DNA from: Lycium barbarum
Lineage: Eukaryota > Streptophyta > Magnoliopsida > Solanales > Solanaceae
Reading direction: 5' to 3'
Assembly: GCF_019175385.1 (NCBI RefSeq)
Contig: NC_083345.1
Coordinates: 112,268,480 to 112,332,479, forward strand
DNA length: 64,000 nucleotides
Shown: in pieces, positions 36,044 through 46,600 of the stretch
Layout: every line of letters starts with the position of its first letter
Position numbering within the stretch: position 1 is the first letter of the stretch
Position numbers and translations under genes: made by a program
Notes under the pieces: generated by a model
What the model was told of the DNA's origin: nothing
What the model saw: only the letters and a program-made list of their open reading frames with translations
Database searches by the model: none

Positions 36044-38236
36044 ATGCAAGATCTTCAATCACCACCACCACTACGTTCCACTACAGATATATTCGGTGAC
36101 CCGACTGACCCGAATCCACCACAATGGCTAAACCCTAATTTATTCCAATCCCCAAATTTCGATCCCGAAAACTACATCTCCGATTTACGCACCTTCGTCC
36201 CCTGAGAAACTCTCCGTACTGAACTCCAATCGCACTTCACATCTCTCTAACGCGATCTAATCGATCTCATTAATCGCGATTACGTCGATTTCGTTAGCTT
36301 AAGTACCAAATTAATCGACGTTGGCTCCTCAATTGTGCGTATGCGTGCTCCATTGCTTGAAATTAGAGAGAAAATTGAACATCTTCGCAACGCTGTTGAA
36401 AAATCGCTTTCTGATTTGCAAAATCGGCTTAAACAAAGAGCTGATGCAGGTGAAGCTAGAGAGGTATTAGAATTATTGCTTGATACTTGTCATTTGTTTC
36501 TAAAGTTGAGAAATTAATTAAAGAACTGCCACGTGGATAATCTGATTTGAATAATGATGATAATGTGAGGGAAACACAAAGTATGCTATTGGAAAGAATT
36601 GCTAGTGAAATGAATAGGTTGAAGTTTTATATTAGGAATGCGAAAGATATGCCGTTTATTGAGAATATGGAGAAGAGGATAACGAATGCGAGTTTGTTGT
36701 TGGATACGAGTTTACGATGTTGTCTTGTTGATGGACTTGAGTATTGGGATGAGAATGCGATTTATAACTGTTTACGTGCGTATGCTGCGATTGATAATAC
36801 TAAGAATGCTGAGGAGACTTTTGGAGATACTGTTGTGGGTCCGTTGATCGAAAAAGTTATTCCGGAAAAGGGGTCTGGAGGAGGAGTTGTTGGTGGAGAA
36901 CTTGAGGAGGATTATGTTAAGATCAAGAAATATATTGAGGATGATTGTAAGTTTCTGTTGGATATATTGTCTATCGAGAATTCGGGGCTACATGTTTCGA
37001 GTTTCCTTGCGAATTCTATACTTAAGGAGGTTCATTCTGCTATCCAGAAAGGAAAACCAGTGGTGTTTTCTCCGGGAAGGCCTACTGTTTTCCTGAAAAA
37101 TTACAAAGCGAGTTTGGATTTCTTGGCACATTTAGAAGGTTACTGTCCCTCGCGATCAGAAGTAGTCAAATTTCGGTCTGAAGCTGCGTATATTCATTTC
37201 ATGAAGCAATGGAATGTGGGTGTTTATTTCTCATTGAGGTTCCAGGATATAGCTGGGGCTCTTGATTCTGCACTTAGTGTTGCTGGTCTGGCCCCGGTGG
37301 GGTCTGACCAGAGGAAGCCTCAAGATTTGATTTTGAAGTAGAGTACGTCTCTTTTAGAGTGCTTGAGATCTTGCTGGAGGGATGATGTTCTTGTCCTCTC
37401 TTGCTCGGACAAGTTCTTGCGTTTGTCTTTGCAACTTATGGCCAGATTCTCTAACTGGTTATCTGCCGGATTGGCTGCTCGTAAAGCTGGTAATGCGGGC
37501 TCAAACCCGGGATTTGAATGGGCTATTTCTGCAAGCTCTGATGATTTAGTGTAGGTAGTTCACGATTTGAACCGTTTGGTGGAGGAAATATGTGGTGATT
37601 ACCTTGAACAGATACCTGAGTTGCTCAAGTCGTGCCCTGTTGAAGTTTGTGATTTTGTAAAACAGAGCATTTTACACGGTGGGAAGTCCTTGAAGGGCCT
37701 TTTGCTAATTGTGATGAGTGCAATAATTGAGACAATAGTTGAGAAATCTGTAGAGGACTTGAGGCAGTTGAAAGGAATAACAGCTACTTACAGGATGACT
37801 AATAAGCCTCTCCCAGTCAGGCATTCTCAGTATGTTACCGGGGTATTACGTCCGTTAAAGGAATTTTTGGATGGAGAAAGGGCTGCTATGTGTCTAACAA
37901 ATGAGATAAGGAATGAGCTCTTGCAAGGTGCTGCTTTGGAAATAACTCGACGTTACAATGATTTAGCTTCGGAGCTTGTCAATATGAGTAGAAGAACAGA
38001 ATCTTCTCTTCAAAAACTACGTTTGGGGTGCTCAAAGACAAGCCGGAGCAAGCTCAGATGTCTCAGATCACAATTTGTCTGATACCGACAAGATCTGCAT
38101 GCAATTATTTCTTGATATTCAGGAATATGCACGGAGCCTTTCGTTACTTGGAGTGGATGCAGCTAGTATTCCACCTTATCAATCATTATGGCAATGTGTT
38201 GCCCCTGCTGAGAGACAAAACACAATAAGCTTCTAG
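36044..38236 (+). pseudogene. COG2: COG2 pseudogene (conserved oligomeric Golgi complex subunit 2)
   Basis: COG2 belongs to the COG tethering complex for retrograde vesicles at the Golgi. Almost the whole plant COG2 protein can be read over 2.19 kb without an intron: NFDPENYISDLRTFVP near the start, INRDYVDFV, the long ETQSMLLERIASEMNRLKFY block, GLHVSSFLANSILKEV, SPGRPTVFLKNYKASLDFL, ITATYRMTNKPLPVRHSQY and a C-terminus with LWQCVAPAERQNTISF. It is broken by TGA 36203, TAA 36248, a 1-base loss near 36494, TAA 36538, TAG 37339, TAG 37552 and a frameshift near 38022. The lack of introns suggests a processed copy, but no poly-A tail or target duplication is visible, and I cannot confirm intron positions in the functional gene. 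It cannot make full-length COG2. Confidence 0.9.
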
Positions 38237-39230
38237 TTTCTACGTCGATTTTGTATCAATATCTCATTCTTTTCTTATCGTTTTCCCCTACTGTTATATT
38301 ATCACTTTGATTAAACAAGTCTGCAATTGATTTCTGAGATCTCCAGATTTGAATACTGATTATTTTGGATATCTGAATATTTTAAGGGAAATTTTCCCAA
38401 AGTCATACATACATAGAGTGATTGCTATCTTAATTAGAAATAAAGACGCTTTTATTTACCCTTTGATCGACAAATGAATTACTCTTCATGGTAACACTAG
38501 TATTTGTGTACCACATTTACTATTATAGAAGCATGAGTTGCAGTCGGATCAACTTGTTTGCTTCATGTCATATCATTTTTGTTTGAGGGCATCTTAGACA
38601 TTTGACATCACTTGCAACGTGTCGCTAAACACTGATACCGGAAAGCCACCGCTTCATTCCACACTTAGCTACTCTCTCTGAAGTTCATCATTATCTGGAA
38701 TATTTCAATGTCGTCCTCTTTCCCTCAATTACATCACCTTCTAACTTGAAATTTCTATGTTCATCGGTGTTCTCCGTTGGAACTCATTTGTTGTATTGTC
38801 TTCATACATGTAAGTGTTTTTACCTCATTTGCACATGTATGTTTCTTTTCTATTTGTTTATCTTTTAAAAAATAAAGATGTATATAATTGATAGAAAGTC
38901 GATGATTAGGAGAGTTTACTGTTTCACACTCTTTTAAGGTTTTGATCAATGTTTATATTGTACAATTTGATGTATTATTTGCTTGGAATTAATTTGTGGT
39001 GATTGCTATTTGTTTCTTCATTCTATCCTGTTTGTTTAGTCTAACCTCTGTCGGCGTCTTCTCTAACCCATTCATAAGACTATGGTTGTTGCTTTCAATT
39101 GTGGTGTTGTACTTACCTTTGCACATCACGTATTCAATAAAAGTCATTTTCAAACTTCTAAAGCCATTGTCCATTGATTCGAAGTAAAAAGGAGTTTTAC
39201 TCAAGTAATGGATTCTTAACATATATAGTA
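38237..39230. other. Region after the COG2 pseudogene
   Basis: AT-rich, no supported gene. It may contain a promoter or first exon for the exon-like pieces that follow, but I cannot show it. Confidence 0.4.
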
Positions 39231-39282
39231 ACAGTACTCGCTAACTGATAAAGTTCTTTAATCCTAAGATTTCCCGACAACT

Positions 39283-41177
39283 GGATCAAAGTATGATTCA
39301 AACATTGTGTGCTTCGAGATTTGACAGAGAGAAGAGTTGCGATCAGTTTTACAAACATTGTTTCGAGAAAGCGAAGCTGGATGTCTGTATATGCGATATC
39401 AGGTAGATTGGTTTTGACTGCCATTAAGGGATGTACAATCAAATAGTTCTGTTTTTTGGGTATCTTGCTGCTAATTGCTACTGTAATTGACAAAATTAAG
39501 CATATTGAAAAATATCTTCATCTTACAGAAGTCACTAACTATAGTGAGGATATAATGGATTTCCTCTCAGCAAGAATAGGAGAGGTGATCATGACCATTG
39601 CAGATTCCTTGCAACCACAGGAATAGGTGATAAAAATATACCCGGTATACATAAACTGACGAGTACCGGATAATAACAGCATGGGAAGAATAAGAGCTTC
39701 TATGGCTTACAGAGGACGAGCAAATATATATAAATCTATCCTGTGGATATGATGCCTTAGTGAGCTCACTAATTTTCAGGAAAATGTTAAATGGTGCAAA
39801 TGTTACCCTGCAAGAAGGTGATCTGCGAGTGGTCTTCAAGAATAATCCGATTGATTTTACATTTTTCTTTTTGTAATGCTACTCCTCTTTTATATCTATT
39901 ACTTTCAGTTGAAAGCTGTAATTTTTTCCCACCAGGCGAAAGCTGTAGTTGACTTGAGAAACAAGTTGCTAAGGTTTTGCTATGTGAAAGAAAGCAAGAT
40001 TGGCCCTTTTAGCATTGCAAGACTAGAAATGTTAGGAAGTATGGAACCAAACTATCTGTGGCTTATAGATGCTGAGAAGCAAGTAGGAAATTCTTTTCAT
40101 TCAGCTCCATACTTGGTAGTCAAACTTCTAGAGAATTTTGCTCAAGTGCAGAGTCAATATTTGTATTGCACTTCTCTAAGCCATAATTATAGGAAACCGA
40201 TGCACAAGTTTTCTCCTATAATTCGATGGATTATGGTGTGTTGAGACATAAATTTCAGCCTGTCCTCTGGAAACTGTAGAAACTGCTGCATTTTCTATCA
40301 TAAATAGAGAGAAAAAAACGAACGCACAAAAAGCAAAAATGGCAAAAATATTATTCATCTGTTACCTTATGTCCATTTTGCTGAGAAGTAATGAAAATCC
40401 TCACTTTACAGAGAATTGAAGAGAGTATTTCCGAACACGTGGAAGACTGGAAATTACTTCCAGGTATTTTCATATCTTCCCTCACATACGCTAAATTCAT
40501 TTTTGTGATTATTTAAATTTGGTTGACATAGCCTGTTTTGTTTGGGTTGAATATAGTAACACTACCAAGTGTGAAGTGCGTTGTACTCCTTACTTAATGT
40601 GGTCTTTGACTTAGATAGGTGTTCTTACATGTTTATCACAGTCGGGGCTTTGTGTTGTTTAGTGCGATGATATGTTGTCTAAACTCGCATATACAACGAG
40701 AGTAGCTCTATTGAACGTTTCTAAGTTTGATATTTCTGTTTTTCTCTTGAATCTTGAGATTGTAACTTTAAATATTTAATATTTTCTTCTTCAGATTTTT
40801 GGTATGGTGCTTGAATTGCCTGATTTGATTTATCAGTCTATTTGGTCATCCATTGCAAGTTTCTCGTGATATTTGATAAATGAAAAGATGTCGATACATA
40901 AATTCAACATTCAAGATTCACAATTGCTATGTCATGTCACAGAAGATCAAGGTAAAATAGCTCTTTGAAGCCTATGCCGTATAATTGAAATTAATCTGCC
41001 TATATCCTTGCCCAGACTGCCAATAAATATGTTCTACAGTTTATATGAAACAGAAACGTCGGTACTTTTGATTTATTAATCTTTACCGAGTCCGAATTTT
41101 ATTTTACTGAATGTCTACATTTTAGTTGATTTTGTAATTTAAATCTAAACATTTGACAGGGCTCGAAGAAGATTGAC
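39283..41177 (+). pseudogene. Unrecognised multi-exon gene or remnant
   Basis: Exon-like pieces lie on the plus strand. 39283-39408 encodes about 40 residues with KSCDQFYKHCFEKAKL. 39936-40082 (49 codons, phase 0, after an acceptor ...accag) reads AKAVVDLRNKLLRFCYVKES and GPFSIARLEMLGSMEPNYLW. 40412-40463 follows an acceptor and joins in frame (RIEESISEHVEDWKLLP). 41160-41177 would end it as GLEED-stop. The last three pieces join in frame at GT-AG sites, so this part may be a real 3' gene end. The pieces upstream (39531-39627, 39780-39817) do not join cleanly. I do not recognise the family. Gene and remnant are both possible. Confidence 0.35.
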
Positions 41178-41267
41178 CTCAAGCTCGGCACAGTTCTAGA
41201 AGTTGCTCCAGTTTGAATATTTCGAACTTACATAGCTTGCTTCTTTTCTTGGTTTCTGTTATTTCTT

Positions 41268-41272
<5 letters not shown>

Positions 41273-41300
<28 letters not shown>

Positions 41301-41301
41301 G
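41273..41301. repeat. Poly-T run
   Basis: About 29 T residues following a possible gene end at 41177-41216. Confidence 0.9.
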
Positions 41302-41579
41302 TAAGAGTTGTGGGTTATTTTTTATGCTGACCGATCATTGGATAGAGTTGTAGCTCATTAATATTTGGCTAAATACCTAGATAGTCTCTTAAATTTGCAT
41401 GTTTTGTAAGATAAACACTCAAACTTAATGATCAGATAGACCCTTGAATTTGGCAAAACATTGTTTTACACGCACAGGTGAGCGAGTGAGTGGCTTTAAT
41501 TCTGATTTTTTCTCCTTTTTCTTTTTAACTCAAATTTCTTTATGTATGTAGTTAATTTTTCACATTTGTAAAAATTATT

Positions 41580-42313
41580 GAGATAAGGGTCAAAAACACA
41601 CCCTAACTATCATTTTTTTTTTAGTTTCATACCTAAATTATCATAAGGTTGACAAAACTATCACTATCTAGTTTGCAAAACACACCTAAACTAAATGTGT
41701 GAACTCACTCTCCCAAAGGCAAGTGAAGCCGAATTTTTCTCAAAAATTTGTCCACATGGCATAAGTAATGCTATGGTGGCACCTACATGGAAATGAAAAA
41801 ATAATATTTTTTTTATAAAAATTAGCATTTTTTTTAAAAACAAATCTGGATTTAAAAAAAATTTGTAAAAAAATATCAAAAAATTTAGAAAATAAAAAAA
41901 AATGATTTAAAAAATGGAAAAGTTGATTTTTTTTTTAAAATGTGAAAACTAAATAATCAGTTTTCTTATTATTTAAAAAAAAATAACTTTTCCATTTTTA
42001 AACTATTTTTTTATTTTCTATAATTTTTGATATTTTTTTACAAAAATTATTATTTTTCATTTGTTTTTTAAAATATATTTTTTTTTAAATTTCCATGTAG
42101 GTGCCATGGTGATACTATTTATCCACATGGACAACACTTGGCAACATTTTTATATAAAATGGAGTGTAGATCACATATCATTCAAGAATAATTTGAGGTG
42201 TGTTTTGCAAACTAGATAGTGATAGTTTAGGTAATTTTCTTAAACTTCTGATAATTTAAGTATGAAACTCAAAAAACAGTAATAGTTGGAGTGTGTTTTT
42301 GAGCCTTTATCTC
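41580..42313. mobile_element. Foldback MULE-MITE, 734 bp, 9-bp TSD
   Basis: The left end GAGATAAGGGTCAAAAACAC and the inverted right end (gtgtgtttttgagcctttatctc) pair, and inverted similarity continues inward for over 200 bp on each side. The flanks carry the same 9 bases, AAAATTATT (41571-41579 and 42314-42322). Long TIRs with a 9-bp TSD are typical of Mutator-like elements. Confidence 0.85.
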
Positions 42314-42379
42314 AAAATTATTTCATGTGGGTCTCATTATTTCTGCTTACTCCTTCCCCGTTGCTTTAGTGTAAACATG

Positions 42380-42724
42380 TGCAACTAACTTTTTTCCTAG
42401 ACCAACATCAATCCTCACAACTTTTTTCAAGTACACTTTGCCCCTCTTATCTCTTACCCTTGTGACATTCTCCACTCTATAAAACAAACAGAACATCAAC
42501 CAAGGCAGGAATGTTAGAGTATTAGGACTATACAGAGCAGCAGGAAGGTCGGAATCTAGTGAATCTGTCTTTAGAGTGTAGCTCTGACTCCAAAAACTCC
42601 TCTAAAATCACAATTATTGCCGGTACCTAAATTTCATCATCAACAAATCTCAACACACTGTGCTGTGTTTTGTATGAAGTGAAAATCATGCCATGAACAA
42701 AGGGAAAGCAGTGATTGGTATTTA
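42380..42724 (+). pseudogene. Truncated duplicate of the EMC4 promoter, leader and start
   Basis: Collinear with 43430-43660: shared 'tacactttgcccctcttatctc', 'ataaaacaaacaaaa', 'ctctaaaatcacaatcat' and 'gccggtacctaaat'. ATG 42693 reads MNKGKAVIGI then a stop, against [10 protein letters not shown] of EMC4. The copy is cut off by the MITE at 42725. Confidence 0.85.
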
Positions 42725-43075
42725 AAGCCTGTTTGACGAAGCTTATTTTTCTCCAAAAGTTTTTTTTTTATTTTTTTAAAAGTGCTTATTTTAAAAAATG
42801 TGAGGTGTTTGACTAAAATTTTGGGAGTAGCAGAAGCAGTTTTTCAAAAGCTAAAAAAAGTAGTTTTCCTTATAAGCACTTTTTTTAAAAGCACTTTTGA
42901 GAAAAATACACTTAAAAACACTTTTTAAAAGTTTGGCCACATACTAATTGCTACTCAACAGTATTATTTTTTAAAAATTAATTGGCCAAACACAGACTGT
43001 TTCTCACAAAAATTATTTTTTTTTAAAAACACTTTTCAAAATAAGCTGATTTTAGAAGCTTGGCCAAATAGGCTA
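42725..43075. mobile_element. MITE with AAGCCTGTTTG...AAGCTT ends
   Basis: The left end aagcctgtttgacgaagctt pairs with the inverted right end aagcttggccaaataggct. AT-rich, 'aaaagcactttt'-type interior. It lies at the 3' edge of the duplicated EMC4 5' region. Confidence 0.65.
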
Positions 43076-43429
43076 TTAATCTAATACAACTCATTAATAT
43101 ACATTTATATTGTAAAAAAATATTTATAGTATTAGTATATATATTAAATACTTTAATTCATTGCTCTTGTCTCATATATTATTTTCAATTTTTCGTTGAT
43201 GTTTACCAATTTAACTTTAAGAGTTACAAATAAAATGGGAATGGGGTAAATTGATGAAAATTCATATATATGACAAGTATCTTAATTTAATTTTTTATTC
43301 ACCAAATGTCTTATTTTGTCTTCACTTATTTCTAATAATTTTATTTTTTCATCATACCCTTTTATTCAAATATTTTATTCATCAAAACAATATGATAGAA
43401 ACATTAGGTAACAACCATCCAAACAAAGT

Positions 43430-43630
43430 GCAAACTAACCTCAATCCTCATAACTCTTTTTCAATTACACTTTGCCCCTCTTATCTCTCGCCCTGATAAC
43501 ATTCTGCACCCTATAAAACAAACAAAAGACTCTAAAAACTTATCTAAAATCACAATCATCGCCGGTACCTAAATCTCATCATCATCAACAAAACACTGTC
43601 TCTGTGTGTGAAGTGAAAAAGGTGAGAGGA
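43430..43630 (+). promoter_or_regulatory. EMC4 core promoter and 5' leader
   Basis: CT-rich sequence, a weak TATA-like 'accctataaaac' at about 43509-43520, and a leader up to ATG 43631. The same block is duplicated at 42380-42690, which supports it as a discrete unit. Confidence 0.4.
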
Positions 43631-46600
43631 ATGGATAAAGGTAAAGCAGTGATGGGTATGGGCCGTAGATGGGCAGTTGATTTTAGCGATAATTCAACAT
43701 CTCGTGATATCCCTGATCCCCTTGGTTTCACTCGCGCTTCTCAAGATCAGGTTTTCTTTTCTCTCTCTTTACCCACTAAATGTATATTGGATTTGTGGAT
43801 TCATATAGGGTGGTGCAATATTAACACAGGCGAATATAGGATTTCTGAAACATGGATTTACCACCACAAAAAAAAAGGAAAAAATATATTAAGTGGGACT
43901 TGATGCCTAGTGGGACTAGGTAAATTACTTAACCTTTAATTAAGTGCACCATTTAGCCTTTTTGTAGTATCGGTTCCAGCAGATAGTATTATACTAATTT
44001 TAGAAAATATATACATAAAATATCTAGTTTTACGGAGAGACCATGTGTTCACGTGCCCCAATTTAGCACCTACAAAATCGCCCCTGGTAATATACAAGAT
44101 TTTATGTATGTATATATGATGCTAGTTGAGGGCAATGGGTTCTCAAGATCAGGGTTTTTTTCTTTACCTAAAATTATACAACGAATAAAGGGTTTAGAGT
44201 TAGTGGATTCATAGTGGGTGCAATATAGACGTTTAGTTTTGTTTTATATATGTTTATATGATCTAAGCTGAGGGCAATGAGTTCTAGATCCGCTTGGGGT
44301 TTAGGAAAATTCTCAAAAATATGCAGCCCAACATAAAATATTACGCCACATAGCCCAATATGCAATATTTAACAACATTATACCTCGGGGAAAGCATTAT
44401 ACAAAGTGTATAATAGTGTATAGAAGGTGTTTATACACAAATATGAGTAACAAACTCAAATGATGGGCTATGTGGCATAAGTATTTCTCCTGGTAGACAT
44501 AAAGCGTAATTTCCCCTTTTTCAGTACCCAAAATTACACACGAATACAAGATTTAGTGTTAGTGGATTCATATTGGGTGAAATATATACTGATCAAAAAA
44601 GCTTCATCAAAAAATATATACTGATCCAAGCTGAAGGCAATGGGTTCTAGATCTGCCTTTGGTATAAAGTCATTTGGTTCATGTTACACTTGAGCTTAAT
44701 CGTCCTAATTTGGTTCTAGATCAGCCCTCTGTCCCAATTTATGTGGCACTGTTTGATTTGGCACAAAGTTTAAGAATGAAAGGAAGACTTTTGAAATTTG
44801 TGGTCTAAATCAAACCTTGGACATTTGTGCTATTATAAATCATTTTATGTGCGATTACAAATCATTTCATTAAGTGTAAAAGAGGAATTTTATAGTTAAG
44901 TTGTTTCTAATTATAGAAAGGTGGCATTCTTTTTGGGAAGACTAAAAGGAAAGGATGCCACATAAATTGGGACACAGGGAGTATATATGTATATCTTAGC
45001 TGAAGGCAAAGGGTTCTATATCCGCTTTTGGTATAAAGTAATTTGGTTTATGTTATACTTGAGCTTAATAATTGTAATGTTCATTGTTGTTGTTAGGATG
45101 ATTCAACTCTGAGTCGCGAAAAGAAGAATGCTGAAGCCAATTGGAAGTCTGCGGTAAAAAGCTGAATTTTTTATTTTTTGTATGTGTCTTTTTTGTTTAT
45201 AGTGATTTAGGGTAGGAAGTCCTGGGTTATGTGAATGAATGCTCCATTGTTTGTGGTCATGGCCGGATCCATCTCTAGGCCAATGAGCACCAGTACACCT
45301 GTTTGGCTATGTATATATTTGAATTTTATATAAAAAGATTCTTTTGTACTAAATCGTAGCTGTTGTTGCAAAGGACTTGTGTGTACACTAGTGCTCTGTG
45401 ATCCATCTTTGTTTGTTGTACCAATCTAGGAGGATTATGTTGTAAGGTGATTGGTTTATATTTAGCTTTATGTGCTATTCCTAGTAATTTGTGTACTAAA
45501 TTGTTGACTTATTGTTAAGGAAACATGGAACATTCAAAGCAAATATTTGATTGTTATTTAAGCCATTTGAAGCACTTCAATTAATAGTTTGCAGGATTTC
45601 TAGAATAGGAATAGGCTTTTTCTTTAGTAAGACCCTTTGCTTGCTTCTTTTGGCCAGTTCAGCGAATGAGTGGACGTTCCTACCCCACCATGCCTGGCTC
45701 GTTATCTTACCTTAAGAAGAAAGAGGAGGCATGAAGCGTTGGACAAAATGCAAGAAGTATATGATACAATAGATAACCTTAAGGAGTGGTTCAACCCTCT
45801 AGATTGATCAATGCGAGTGAACTGTGCTTAGATGGTTTTAAGTTCCATAGGTTGACTGTCAATGTGAGAAATAGTCAAACTATGATGAATCCCAACTAGT
45901 TTGGTATTGCTGCGTATCTCACATGCATTAGTAGTGTTTGGTTCTTTAGGCAAAAGCTGTGTATTGTTATATGAACTAACATGCAGAACTTCGCTGCTTT
46001 GGACAGAGATTTAAGGGAAGTCTAGCGAAAATTAGATTAATACTTGATAAGCGATGTATAACCTGAAACTCTCCCTTATACCCAATAATGCAAAACTCAG
46101 TTTAGAAAACAAAAATATTATCAGTTGACTTTTCACATGCACTTCTTCATGAGTGATCTTTTAACATGCTTTAGTGTAGTGTTAGGTTCTTCTGGCAAAG
46201 TGCGAAATATGTATTATTTGTATGAACTAGCAATGGAAGAACTTGGCAGCATGCAATGAGATTTAAGGGCAGTGTAGCTGAAATTGTTTTATAATACTTG
46301 ATGAAAGTATGAATAGATGGATGGAGAAGCAGAGAGTTAAGAAAGAAAAGAAATCATATCTACCGATCTAACAAGACGTAAAAAAGAAAAAATTTAATCA
46401 GAAAAAAAAAGGACTTAAAAAAAATGTAGAAGCTAGTCTTATAGTTAGGTAAGTTTTCAGTACAAATTTATCATCCAAAAAGAAAAATAAATCATTTTAC
46501 AGAATCAGAATATTACACTACATGATTGTGAGGAAGTTTCCACTGGAGAATAAACCAAGAAATAGGCACATCTTTCTGAAAATTGGCTTCAGAATTTGTG

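Noticed and set aside
36547..37341. 264-codon ORF as a separate intact gene
   Set aside because: It is the longest open piece of the COG2 pseudogene, continuing in both directions past stops and frameshifts.
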